This document shows positions 1-8,319 of a stretch of DNA of 64,000 nucleotides, piece after piece (position 1 is the stretch's first letter; each line of letters opens with the position of its first letter). Source of the DNA: Paenarthrobacter nicotinovorans (GTDB lineage: Bacteria; Actinomycetota; Actinomycetes; Actinomycetales; Micrococcaceae); NCBI RefSeq assembly GCF_021919345.1, contig NZ_CP089293.1, positions 2,604,001-2,668,000 of the forward strand. The letters are read 5' to 3'. The notes beneath the pieces are model-generated. The model ran no database searches. It was not told the DNA's origin and was given only the letters and a program-made list of their open reading frames with translations. A program made the position numbers and the translations under genes.

Positions 1-2
1 TC

Positions 3-449
3 GCCGTGCACCACGACTTCCGCCCCGGAACACTGGACGGTTATTCCGCCACGGGCGAGGCCATCTCGGAAAGCACGGCACTCATCGGCCGGCGCGTCGA
101 ATGGGTCTACAGCGAATCACACGCCTACGAACACATCTACCTCAGCCCCACCTGGTACACCTGGCAATGCCTCGCCGGTCCGGAGCGCGGATTGGCAGAC
201 ACCGACTCCAACACCGTTCTCCAGGTCCGCCCCGGAATCTTCGTCTTCACCTGGCGGGAGAAGGTCATCCCGTGCGGCTCGGTCACAGTGGCCGACCACC
301 GCGATCCCCGCGCCATCCGCTCCCACGGCAGCCTCTTCGGCTGGAACGAGGAAGGCACGGAACCCGTGCATTTCACGTTCGGCGCACACGGCCGCTTGAT
401 CAGCATCACCCACCACACCCCGGAACTGAATCCGGCCATAGCGGGCTAG
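3..449 (+). CDS. MoaF-like protein, 5'-truncated by the window edge
   Basis: The reading frame is open from the first bases of the window, so the true start is probably upstream; the GTG at 6 is only an internal candidate. About 148 residues are visible. The segment looks like the C-terminal domain of MoaF-type proteins (lipocalin-like beta-rich fold, with alternating strands such as VFTWREKVIPCG and VHFTFGAHGRLISITHH). In enterobacteria moaF was named from the monoamine regulon as well as from molybdenum cofactor work, and its biochemical role is not settled. The neighbours are an APC permease and a FeaR-like AraC regulator, which fits an amine-utilisation setting. The family call is from memory of its sequence character. 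Confidence 0.55.
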   Translation, partial: AVHHDFRPGTLDGYSATGEAISESTALIGRRVEWVYSESHAYEHIYLSPTWYTWQCLAGPERGLADTDSNTVLQVRPGIFVFTWREKVIPCGSVTVADHRDPRAIRSHGSLFGWNEEGTEPVHFTFGAHGRLISITHHTPELNPAIAG

Positions 450-464
450 TACGGGAGGGTGGAA

Positions 465-507
465 CAAAGGAAGCCCCGGCACGGAGAACGTGCCGGGGCT
501 TCCTTTG
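465..507. terminator. Bidirectional intrinsic terminator
   Basis: A perfect 19-base inverted repeat (465-483 and 489-507) encloses a 5-base loop. The arms carry AAAGGAAGCCCC and its complement, so either transcript ends with a short U-rich stretch. It lies between the convergent MoaF-like gene and the APC permease gene and can serve both. Confidence 0.85.
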
Positions 508-521
508 CGGGCCTCAGAGGA

Positions 522-1997
522 TCAGTCCTCCGAGCCATGCCCGATCCGGGCGTACAGCGCAGGCTGCGAGCGCCGCAGGCGCAGGCCCCACACCACGCCC
601 ACGACTCCTGGAAGCAGGACCAACAGCGGCAGGACGAACGTGGCAGCCGTCGACTCCGTCTGTCCCAGCAAGACGTTGAAGTTGGCCAGGATGAGCACGA
701 AAACCACTGCGAGCAATACGAAGCCCAGTGCCGGCGCAACGACCCTGACCCACAGGCTCGCGCCGTGCTGCTGCCGGCGGAAGAAGCCGATCACGGCAAC
801 CGACACCACGGTCATCAGCAGCACCAGCCCCATGGCCCCGCTGTTGGTCAGCCACGTGAACATGGTCAGCACGGGGTACAGTTCGCCGAGTTCGGAACCG
901 GATCCTGCGATGGCGAACGCCAGGGTCACGACGACGGCGATCACCGTCTGCGCCAGCGAACCGGCGTACGGCGCCCCGCTGCCGGCCCGGACCTTGGCCA
1001 GCGCCGAAGGCAGGACGCGCTCGCGGCCGAGGGAGAAGAAGTACCGCGCTACGGCGTTGTGGAAGCTGACAAGTGCTGCGAAGAGGCTGGTGACGAAGAG
1101 GAGCTGGGCGATGTCGCTGAGCAGCACGCCTCCGTTGGCACCCAGGAACGCAAAGATCATGTCCGGACCATTCTCTGTGGCCGTCGCAATGACGGCGGAG
1201 GGGCCGGCCCCCATGGTCATGGCCCAGGCCGATACCGCGTAGAAGACGGCGATGATTCCCACAGCTGCGAACGTTGCCCTCGCAACAGTACGCCGGGGAT
1301 CCTTTGACTCCTCACCGTAGATGGCGGCGGATTCGAAGCCCATGAACGCCGCAATGCCGAAAGACAGGACGGCTCCGATCCCGGGCACAAACAGCGTCTC
1401 CGGGCTGAAGGTGGCAGCGCTGACACCTTCCGGGGCCACGGCGAGGCTGATGACGTCGTAAACGATGACCACCAGGAATTCGAGGGCCACCAGGACGCCG
1501 AGTACCTTGGCGGAGAGGTCAACCCTGTTGACACCCAGCCAGCCGACGATGGCGATGCAGACCAGCACCGGGATCCACCATGGGACAATGATGCCCAGTC
1601 GCGCGGAAAGCAGCGAAGAAACCGTGAAGCCGAACAGTCCGTAGATGCCTACCTGCATCAGGTTGTAGGCCATGAGGGCAACCAGTGACGCGCCCACGCC
1701 CGCAGGCCGCGAAATGCCTTGTGCTATGTAGGCGTAGAAGGCGCCCGCGTTGGTGACATAGCGGCTCATGGCCGCATAGCCCACCGCGAAGAGCGCCAGG
1801 ATTCCGCCCAGGACCAGGAAGGACAATGGAACACCCGTCACGCCGGTCACAGCGAAAGTCGTGGTCACTCCGCCCGCGAGGACGGTCAACGGCGCAGAGG
1901 CCGCGATAATCATGAAGGTCACTGCCGGTACGCCAAGCCGTCTCTTGCTTTCGACCGTTCGGGCGGTCGTGCCCATAACGGGGTTATCCACGCTCAT
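522..1997 (-). CDS. APC-family amino acid/amine permease
   Basis: A 491-residue integral membrane transporter of the amino acid-polyamine-organocation superfamily, with about twelve hydrophobic segments. The motif FESAAIYGEESKDPRR near residue 225 matches the conserved cytoplasmic loop of APC permeases (FE..a..GeE..dPrR). The frame stays open to 2066, but the ATG at 1997 (MSVDNPV) is preceded by AGGAG at a 6-base spacing, so it is preferred over the upstream starts. The gene is divergent from the AraC-type regulator at 2232. Substrate cannot be read from the sequence; amines or amino acids are likely from family and context. Confidence 0.85.
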   Translation of the reverse strand: MSVDNPVMGTTARTVESKRRLGVPAVTFMIIAASAPLTVLAGGVTTTFAVTGVTGVPLSFLVLGGILALFAVGYAAMSRYVTNAGAFYAYIAQGISRPAGVGASLVALMAYNLMQVGIYGLFGFTVSSLLSARLGIIVPWWIPVLVCIAIVGWLGVNRVDLSAKVLGVLVALEFLVVIVYDVISLAVAPEGVSAATFSPETLFVPGIGAVLSFGIAAFMGFESAAIYGEESKDPRRTVARATFAAVGIIAVFYAVSAWAMTMGAGPSAVIATATENGPDMIFAFLGANGGVLLSDIAQLLFVTSLFAALVSFHNAVARYFFSLGRERVLPSALAKVRAGSGAPYAGSLAQTVIAVVVTLAFAIAGSGSELGELYPVLTMFTWLTNSGAMGLVLLMTVVSVAVIGFFRRQQHGASLWVRVVAPALGFVLLAVVFVLILANFNVLLGQTESTAATFVLPLLVLLPGVVGVVWGLRLRRSQPALYARIGHGSED

Positions 1998-2231
1998 AGT
2001 GTGCTCCTGCCTCGGCGCCGCGGGAGATGTGCGCGGCACGATGTCTGTCATTCCGCAATCTTCCACCGCACGGCGGGTGCGTGACTTGTCTCACACGGCA
2101 AGGAGCTTGTCGCTGCACGCAAGCACGTTCGCGCCCGGGCGCCGGTGTAGAATCGTGGGCAAGCTCACATCCGCGCCACCGGCGTTCTTGCCTCCTGGCA
2201 GCGGCACCACGGGCCATTGAAAGGGAACTTG
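1998..2231. promoter_or_regulatory. Divergent control region of APC permease and AraC regulator
   Basis: This 234-base region separates the two divergent starts and must hold both promoters. It contains the Shine-Dalgarno sequences of both genes: AGGAG for the permease and AAGGGA at 2221-2226 for the regulator. A short imperfect inverted repeat, GTGACTTGTCTCAC at 2081-2094, is a possible regulator site. No convincing -35/-10 pair was recognised. Confidence 0.35.
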
Positions 2232-3191
2232 ATGACCGTCGCGGCTGATACGGGCCCCGCAACCGTGGAAACCATCGTGGCGGAGTCGTTCCAGGAGTGG
2301 AGCAGGGCAATCTCCGCTTCCTTCGTACCCCTGCTGGCCCAGGGGCCACGCAATTCGACATTCCACGGAACCATGCGCGCCCGCGTCCTGGGACAGATCT
2401 CGGTGGTGGAAATCACCGCCGGACCCCACACCGTACTGCGCACCCCGGAGCTGATTGCCAAGTCCACGGGCCGCTTCTTCAAGCTCAGCATCCAGCTCAG
2501 TGGATCGGGTCGCCTGGTTCAGGACGATCGCGAAGCCGTCTTGCGCCCGGGGGACCTCTCCATCTACGACACCTCCCGCCCCTATCAACTAACGTTCGAC
2601 GACGACTTCCGCACTTTGGTGCTCATGTTTCCGCATGTCCTGCTGGACTTGCCGGCCGAGGCCATGGGCCACGTCACTGCGTTGCGGATACCCGGCGACG
2701 AAGGCCTGGGGGAATTGATCAGCCCGTTCCTGGTGAAACTGGCCGACAACCTCGATGCCCTCTCCGGCACCAACGGGCTCCGGCTGGTCCACAACGCACT
2801 GGATCTGGTGACCACCTTGTTCAACGGCGAACTCGATCAACTGATCGAAACCGGCCGGGACCCACACCTGCTGCTCCTGGGGCGTATCCACGACTACATT
2901 GAAGCCAACCTCGGAGATCCCGGACTCTCCCCCGGAACCATAGCGGCGGCCCACTACATCTCCACCCGGCACCTCCACGATCTTTTCCAGGAAATCGGAA
3001 CCACGGTGGCTGCCTCCATCCGGCAACGGCGGCTGGAGAGATGCCGGCGTGACCTGCGGGATCCGGTGCTGGCCGAACGGCCCGTTACCGCCATTGCGGC
3101 CCGCTGGGGGTTCACCGACGCCGCCCACTTCAGCCGGATCTTCCGGGCAGCTTTCGGGAACTCCCCCACCGGCTACCGCAACAGCCACTAA
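2232..3191 (+). CDS. AraC-family transcriptional regulator, FeaR-like
   Basis: A 319-residue regulator. Residues about 20-190 resemble the AraC-binding-like domain found in FeaR-type activators (a cupin-like fold with LRPGDLSIYDTSRPY). Residues about 215-319 form the two-helix-turn-helix AraC DNA-binding domain, ending in the typical WGFTDAAHFSRIFRAAFG and SPTGYR. The ATG at 2232 has AAGGGA five bases upstream, so it is preferred to the TTG at 2217. The divergent APC permease is the obvious target. FeaR family members activate aromatic-amine oxidation genes; the effector here is inferred only by analogy. Confidence 0.85.
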   Translation: MTVAADTGPATVETIVAESFQEWSRAISASFVPLLAQGPRNSTFHGTMRARVLGQISVVEITAGPHTVLRTPELIAKSTGRFFKLSIQLSGSGRLVQDDREAVLRPGDLSIYDTSRPYQLTFDDDFRTLVLMFPHVLLDLPAEAMGHVTALRIPGDEGLGELISPFLVKLADNLDALSGTNGLRLVHNALDLVTTLFNGELDQLIETGRDPHLLLLGRIHDYIEANLGDPGLSPGTIAAAHYISTRHLHDLFQEIGTTVAASIRQRRLERCRRDLRDPVLAERPVTAIAARWGFTDAAHFSRIFRAAFGNSPTGYRNSH

Positions 3192-3248
3192 CGGTTCCCT
3201 GCACCGGAACCCGGGGGACGCCGTCGGGCCGGTGTTTCGGGCAGTTGA

Positions 3249-4856
3249 CTACGCTGCCGCCGTCGGGGCTGTCCCTTCATCCGACAAAGCGGCCATCTCC
3301 TCCAGCATGGTTCGCAGCAGGCGGTCCTCCAACTCAGCGAAAGCGGGATCGCCGGCGCGGTTGGTTAACTCACCGGGATCGGTGCGGTGATCGTACAGTT
3401 CGGCAAGGTCAGTGCCGAAGTACCTGGTCAACCTCCCCTCAGGCGTGATGACCGTCCGCATGCGGACCGGTCCCGGCAAACCCGGCAAACCGAACGGCTG
3501 CTCCTCCTCCACCAACAGCGCGTCCCGGTGCTGCTCAGTAGCCCCTTCCAACAAAGGCACCAGCGAGCGTCCCTGGATTCCGCGGTAACCCCGGGATCCA
3601 GTGAGCTCCAGCAGCGTGGGTGCCACATCCGCGCTGGAAACCAGCGCTTCCGTCCGGCCCGGCGGCCTTCCGGGGATGTGCAGCACCAACGGGACATTCG
3701 TGACAGCGCGGTAGTGGACGAAGTGCTTAAGCATCAGGCCGTGGTCGCCGAACAGGTCACCGTGGTCGCTGGTGAACACCACGATGGTGTCCTCCGCCAG
3801 CCCCTGCCTGTCCAGCTCATCGAGTATCCGGCCAATGTGCTCATCCATCATGGTGATCAGGCCGTACTGTGCGGCTGCCGCGTTCCTGTACTGCTCCTCC
3901 GTCGCGGCCCACGTCATGGTGGGGTCCGGATTCGGCTCTCCTCGGTGTTCAATCATGTCCCGCACGTGCGCCGGCGATGCTTCGTGGTCCTGGTCAAAGC
4001 CGAGCGGCAGGGGCATGGCCGCCGGATCATAGAGCCCGGAGTAGCCGGCCGGCGGGGAGAACGGGTGGTGGGGGTCGGGAAAGGACACGAACATGAAGAA
4101 CGGCTGATCCTGGCCCGCGGCATCCTTCAGGTGCTCTATCGCTTTCTCGCTCACGTAGCTGGTGGGGTGCACCTCCGCTGGAATGGCCGTTTGGTACACC
4201 TGGTCCCACCCGCCATATCTGTTGGACGAGTTGCCGGGACCACCCAAAGTCTCCGGGTCGACGCCCCGTTCCCTGGCCCAATGCACGTAGTGGCCACCAG
4301 GCCGGTCGCCGTGTCCAATGACCAGGTCTACGTGCTGGTAGCCGTAGTAGTCCGACGGCAGCGCAATGAACCGCTCATCGTGCGCTTCGCGGTTTTCCCA
4401 CAGGTCCCACCCGGCAGGGAAAGCATGACGGCGGGCGTCCCCGGCCGCCGCGTCCAAAAGCATGGGGTCGGTGGCCCGGATTTCCTCGGCCTGGTGGGGT
4501 TCAAATTCCCAGCCCATGTTCTGGTGGTGCAGTTTGCCCACTCCCACCGTGCGGTAGCCGCCGGCAGCCAAGGAGCCCGGAACCGTCTGCGTCTGGGGAT
4601 CCAACGTGATGCCGTTGCACCGGGTTCCATGCGCCGACGGCCACCGCCCGGTCATCAGGCTGGCACGGTTGGGCATGCACGTAGGATTGGCCACTGTCGC
4701 ATTCCCGAAGACGATGCTCCTGGCCGCGAGCGCATCCAGGTGTGGGGTCTTGACAGTGCCGTTGCCGCCGAAGCCCAGGTGGTCTGCCCGGAGCTGGTCG
4801 GCGATGATGAACAGGACGTTGGGCCGGCGGTTGCCGCTGGCGCCTTGCCCCGTCAT
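3249..4856 (-). CDS. Formylglycine-type sulfatase
   Basis: A 535-residue sulfatase-family hydrolase predicted to cleave sulfate (or phosphonate) esters. Metal-ligand Asp20 lies in NVLFIIADQLRADHLG. Cys60 in CMPNRASLMTGR is the residue normally oxidised to formylglycine (C-x-P-x-R core), and a second metal motif, TSDHGD, lies near residue 370. No signal peptide is visible, so the enzyme is probably cytoplasmic and acts after uptake. The ATG overlaps the TGA of the ABC ATPase gene by four bases, which implies translational coupling and places it last in the six-gene unit. The frame is open further upstream, but that part is a shadow of the ATPase gene. No formylglycine-generating enzyme lies in the window. 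Confidence 0.9.
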   Translation of the reverse strand: MTGQGASGNRRPNVLFIIADQLRADHLGFGGNGTVKTPHLDALAARSIVFGNATVANPTCMPNRASLMTGRWPSAHGTRCNGITLDPQTQTVPGSLAAGGYRTVGVGKLHHQNMGWEFEPHQAEEIRATDPMLLDAAAGDARRHAFPAGWDLWENREAHDERFIALPSDYYGYQHVDLVIGHGDRPGGHYVHWARERGVDPETLGGPGNSSNRYGGWDQVYQTAIPAEVHPTSYVSEKAIEHLKDAAGQDQPFFMFVSFPDPHHPFSPPAGYSGLYDPAAMPLPLGFDQDHEASPAHVRDMIEHRGEPNPDPTMTWAATEEQYRNAAAAQYGLITMMDEHIGRILDELDRQGLAEDTIVVFTSDHGDLFGDHGLMLKHFVHYRAVTNVPLVLHIPGRPPGRTEALVSSADVAPTLLELTGSRGYRGIQGRSLVPLLEGATEQHRDALLVEEEQPFGLPGLPGPVRMRTVITPEGRLTRYFGTDLAELYDHRTDPGELTNRAGDPAFAELEDRLLRTMLEEMAALSDEGTAPTAAA

Positions 4857-5707
4857 GCAGGCCTCTTGATGAGTGAGAGCACCTCTGTGCGCTGCCGGGC
4901 GAATTCCGGCAGCGAGCGCGTGGTGATCTGGTCGCGGGGAGCGGGCAGGTCCACGTCCACCACTTTGAGCACGCGCGCGGGCCGTGACCCCAGGACCACC
5001 ACCCGGTCCGCAAGGTAGACCGCCTCGTCGATGTCGTGCGTTACCACCAGGATGGTCATGTTGAAATCCCGCCGGATCTTCAGGCACAGGTCCTCCAGGT
5101 CGAACCGCGTCTGCGCATCCACTGACGCGAAAGGTTCGTCCATGATCAGGATCTCGGGCCGGTAGGCCAACGCCCGGGCGATCGCGACGCGTTGCTGCAT
5201 GCCGCCGGACAGCTGCCAGGGATACTGGTTGTCGGCGTGGGAGAGGCCGACGGCGGCGAGCGCACTGTCGCAGCGCTCCTTCAGTTCCGCTGCGGACAGC
5301 TTGAGATGCCGCAGGGGAAGAACCAGGTTCTTCCTGACCGTGAGCCATGGCATCAGCGACCGGTTGTAGTCCTGGAAGACCAAGGCCATTTCCGGAGGCG
5401 GGCCGCTGATGATCCGCCCATCGATGGCGGCCCTTCCGCTGGTCGCGGGCTGGAGTCCGGCCAGGCATTTGAGGAGGGTCGTCTTGCCGACGCCGGATGG
5501 ACCCACGATGCAGACAACCTCGCCGGCATCCACCGTGAAGGTCAGGTCTTCGATGACCGTGCGTGCTTTTCCTCCGCTGCCATAGGTCTTGGCGAGGTGC
5601 GCCACGTCCAACCGGGGCGTGGCGGCGCTTACTCGTGTTTCTGGTTGCTGTGCCATGGTGGACTTTCTGTTTCGGGTGGGAAGAGTCGGGGCCGGACGGT
5701 TGCTCAT
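4853..5707 (-). CDS. ABC transporter ATPase, SsuB/TauB-like
   Basis: The nucleotide-binding subunit of a nitrate/sulfonate/taurine-type importer, 284 residues from the ATG at 5707. Visible motifs are Walker A GPSGVGKTT (about 69-77), the signature LSGGMQQRVAIARA, Walker B ILIMDEPFASVD, and the switch histidine in VVTHDIDEA. The ATG at 5707 overlaps the upstream permease stop by four bases. An internal ATG at 5656 (MAQQPET) gives 267 residues and is a real alternative, since family members often start there. It ends in a 4-base overlap with the sulfatase gene. Confidence 0.92.
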   Translation of the reverse strand: MSNRPAPTLPTRNRKSTMAQQPETRVSAATPRLDVAHLAKTYGSGGKARTVIEDLTFTVDAGEVVCIVGPSGVGKTTLLKCLAGLQPATSGRAAIDGRIISGPPPEMALVFQDYNRSLMPWLTVRKNLVLPLRHLKLSAAELKERCDSALAAVGLSHADNQYPWQLSGGMQQRVAIARALAYRPEILIMDEPFASVDAQTRFDLEDLCLKIRRDFNMTILVVTHDIDEAVYLADRVVVLGSRPARVLKVVDVDLPAPRDQITTRSLPEFARQRTEVLSLIKRPA

Positions 5708-6480
5708 GATGCACGCGCCAGGCGGCGGGATCCGATGTACCAGGACAGGACCCTGCGACGAAGGAGGCTGAACAGGATGTTGACCAGGAAGCCAATGACG
5801 CCAAGGAGCAGGATTCCCGCCCACATGTCCGCCGTCATGAAACTCTGTTGGGCCAGCAAAGTCATGGCTCCGATCCCTTGGGAACTGCCCAGCATCTCGC
5901 TGGCGATCATCACGATGAACGCCACCTGCAGGCTCACCTGCAGCCCGGAGAAGATCTGCGGGGTCGCCGCCGGCAGGAGCACCTTCAGCACACGTTCCTT
6001 GCGGGTCAGGCGGTAGACCCTGGAGACGTCCAAGAGGTCGTTGCTGACGCTGCGGATGCCGTCCACCGTGGCAATCATTGTGGGAAACAGCGCCGCCAGG
6101 GCGATGCTGGTGACGCGCATCTGGGTGCCGAAGCCTATGAGCGAGATGAAGATCGGCACCAGCGCTACCGGGGGTATTCCGCGGAGGAAGTGGATCAACG
6201 GGTCAAGCATCCACCGGACAGGAGCAACCAGGGCCGTGATGAACCCCAGTGCGATCCCGGCCGCAGCAGCGATGACGAAACCGATAAACAGGTTTCCCAG
6301 GCTGAGCAGGACGTCGGACTGGAAGTGTTCAAAGAGCCACAATTCCTGGAAGCGGACAAGGATGGTTTGCAGCGGGGGGAAGAAAGGATCTGTGGAGTCC
6401 GCGGAAAGGAACCACCACGCCACCAACAGAAGCACAGGGGCGGCGACGCCGATCACCCAGTTACGCATTGTGATTCTCAT
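5704..6480 (-). CDS. ABC transporter permease, SsuC/TauC-like (second copy)
   Basis: A 258-residue inner-membrane subunit with about six hydrophobic helices and the coupling-loop region typical of binding-protein-dependent permeases (FLRGIPPVALVPIFISLIGFG, then TMIATVDGIRSV). It has 4-base overlaps with the permease gene upstream and the ATPase gene downstream. Together with the 6477-7253 product it would form a heterodimeric channel; many SsuC/TauC systems use one permease as a homodimer instead. Confidence 0.92.
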   Translation of the reverse strand: MRITMRNWVIGVAAPVLLLVAWWFLSADSTDPFFPPLQTILVRFQELWLFEHFQSDVLLSLGNLFIGFVIAAAAGIALGFITALVAPVRWMLDPLIHFLRGIPPVALVPIFISLIGFGTQMRVTSIALAALFPTMIATVDGIRSVSNDLLDVSRVYRLTRKERVLKVLLPAATPQIFSGLQVSLQVAFIVMIASEMLGSSQGIGAMTLLAQQSFMTADMWAGILLLGVIGFLVNILFSLLRRRVLSWYIGSRRLARAS

Positions 6481-7253
6481 CGCGGCACCACTTCCCGGTA
6501 GGACTCGTGCCAGTGCAGGACCCGGCGCTCAGCCAGGCGCGTGGCACCTTGGAACAGGAGGCCCAGGACTCCGAGGACAATCACCAAACCATAGAGTCCG
6601 GCGTAGTCACCCGCGGCCTGGGCCTGGTAGATGTTTTGGCCGAGGCCCGGGCCGCCGCCGAGGAGTCCGGCCACCACGGTAACTACCAAGGCTGCGGGAG
6701 CTGCCACGCGCATCGCTGTTCCTATGTAAGGCATGGCGCTGGGAAGCACCACACGGGCCAGGATTTCGCCCTCTCCCATGCCATAGGAACGGGCGGTGTC
6801 GCGTGCCACGGGGTCGGTGCCCTGAACGCCATCCACGGTCTGCATGACGATGGGAAGCAAACAACCGAATACTACGAGGAACAGCGACATCTCTGCTGTT
6901 GGGCCGAGGACCAGCACGGCAAGGGGCAGGATGACGATCGGCGGGACCGGCTTGAGGAACTCCAAGACGGCCAAGGTGGCGTACTTGACGGACTCGAAAC
7001 TGCCGACGAGCAGCCCTATGGCTACGCCGGCCACGGCAGACAGCGCCAGAGCGAGCAATGCGATGCCGATCGTGGCCCCCAGTGAGGACCAGAACGTTCC
7101 TGTTCCCAGGATGGTCGCAAGGGTCGCGAACACTGTCGTGGCCGGCGGCAGGGCAGTTCCTGCAACCTTGGCCTCTGCGAGAAGCTGCCAGATGACCAGG
7201 GCCCCCGCGACGCCCACGATGCTGAAGGCGTAGGGGCGTACGGACGCTTTCAT
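6477..7253 (-). CDS. ABC transporter permease, SsuC/TauC-like (first copy)
   Basis: A 258-residue membrane permease of the same family as its downstream neighbour, with the matching loop FLKPVPPIVILPLAVLVLG and IVMQTVDGVQG. The ATG at 7253 lies 27 bases after the binding-protein stop. The two permeases have the same length and layout, so they probably arose by duplication. Confidence 0.92.
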   Translation of the reverse strand: MKASVRPYAFSIVGVAGALVIWQLLAEAKVAGTALPPATTVFATLATILGTGTFWSSLGATIGIALLALALSAVAGVAIGLLVGSFESVKYATLAVLEFLKPVPPIVILPLAVLVLGPTAEMSLFLVVFGCLLPIVMQTVDGVQGTDPVARDTARSYGMGEGEILARVVLPSAMPYIGTAMRVAAPAALVVTVVAGLLGGGPGLGQNIYQAQAAGDYAGLYGLVIVLGVLGLLFQGATRLAERRVLHWHESYREVVPR

Positions 7254-7280
7254 GATGAATCTCCCATGGCGTTCTCCTGC

Positions 7281-8273
7281 CTACTTGCCGAAGATGAGGT
7301 CGGCCGGCAGTTTCACCGGCGCATTCAGGAAGCCGAGGTCGGCGAGATTGTTGTTGGCCCGCTCAATGTCTTCCACACGGACCTCATCGGGCCAGTAGTT
7401 GACGGCCCCGGACTTGACCACGTCAAGCGGGGTCTTGGTGATCTCCGCACTGAGCTGCTGCGCTTCATCGATGTGGCCGTTGGCGTAGGCGTTCGCCTTG
7501 TAGATGGCGGCTTTGAACCCTGCCAAGGCCTTTTCCTTGGACTTCACCGTGTTAGCCCCGGAGACCCACAGGCCAATTGCTCCCTGCTCAAAGAACTCGA
7601 CCCCGGGGGACGCCAGCAGGCGGTTCCCCTCTGACACCGCTTTGGAGGTAAACGGAGCGACCAGGGACGCCGCGTCCACGCGTCCGGAATTCAACGACTG
7701 CAGGGCCGATGACGGGTCCAGGACCATCCAGTTCACTTTGGCGGGATCTCCCCCGTCATCCTTGACCAGTTTGCTGACCGTCACCTCCAGCTGCGCTTTC
7801 CTTGCCGGAACGCTGACGTTCTTTCCCTCGAGGTCCTTCGGGCGGGTGATGGATGAATCCTTCCGGACGAGGAGGCCAGTATCGTCCACGCGGTTGAGGT
7901 CGCTGGATTTTCCTGCCCCGTCCTTGTATCCGTCAGCTGCGGCAACGATCTTGAGCGGCACGTTCTGGCTCAAGGCATTCAGGAGCGGAATGGAAGGCGT
8001 ATAGCTGAGGTCGATCTGACCGCTCTGGGCGGCTGCAATTCCCGCGGGAGGGTTGGCGATGACAGAGATCTCGACGTTGAGGCCCTGTTCCTTGAAGTAG
8101 CCCTTGTCGGCCGCGAGGCGGATGCCGGCGTCGGACCCTATGCCGATGGTTCCCACTTTAAGGGTGGTGGTCCCATCGGCGGCCGGGACGGCAGCCGGGC
8201 CGGAGCCGCCGCCACAGGCTGCAAGTGCCATGGACAGTGCAGCGGCCACGGCCAAAGGAATAATGCGTCGCAT
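7281..8273 (-). CDS. ABC substrate-binding lipoprotein, SsuA/NMT1-like
   Basis: A 330-residue extracytoplasmic binding protein. The first 20 residues form a lipoprotein signal peptide ending in LAAC, with Cys20 as lipidation site, followed by GGGSG. The body (LKVGTIGIGSDAGIRLAADK, then GYFKEQGLNVEI) is typical of the nitrate/sulfonate/taurine/thiamine-precursor binding family. The ATG at 8273 has AAGGAG about six bases upstream, so the open frame to 8402 is not used. It lies 46 bases downstream of the amidohydrolase gene and should confer specificity on the transporter. Confidence 0.92.
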   Translation of the reverse strand: MRRIIPLAVAAALSMALAACGGGSGPAAVPAADGTTTLKVGTIGIGSDAGIRLAADKGYFKEQGLNVEISVIANPPAGIAAAQSGQIDLSYTPSIPLLNALSQNVPLKIVAAADGYKDGAGKSSDLNRVDDTGLLVRKDSSITRPKDLEGKNVSVPARKAQLEVTVSKLVKDDGGDPAKVNWMVLDPSSALQSLNSGRVDAASLVAPFTSKAVSEGNRLLASPGVEFFEQGAIGLWVSGANTVKSKEKALAGFKAAIYKANAYANGHIDEAQQLSAEITKTPLDVVKSGAVNYWPDEVRVEDIERANNNLADLGFLNAPVKLPADLIFGK

Positions 8274-8319
8274 GTGTTGCTCCTTGAATGACGAATGGTT
8301 TAAACGGAAGAAAATGGTT

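Noticed and set aside
3192..3248. GGTTCC/GGAACC hairpin between AraC and sulfatase genes as a terminator
   Set aside because: Only six base pairs, with no U-tract on either side; too weak to list.
3249..5804. A single 851-codon frame spanning the sulfatase and ATPase region
   Set aside because: Its first 316 codons lie out of frame over the ABC ATPase gene and show no domain. The sulfatase family N-terminus begins right after the ATG at 4856, which has the coupling overlap.
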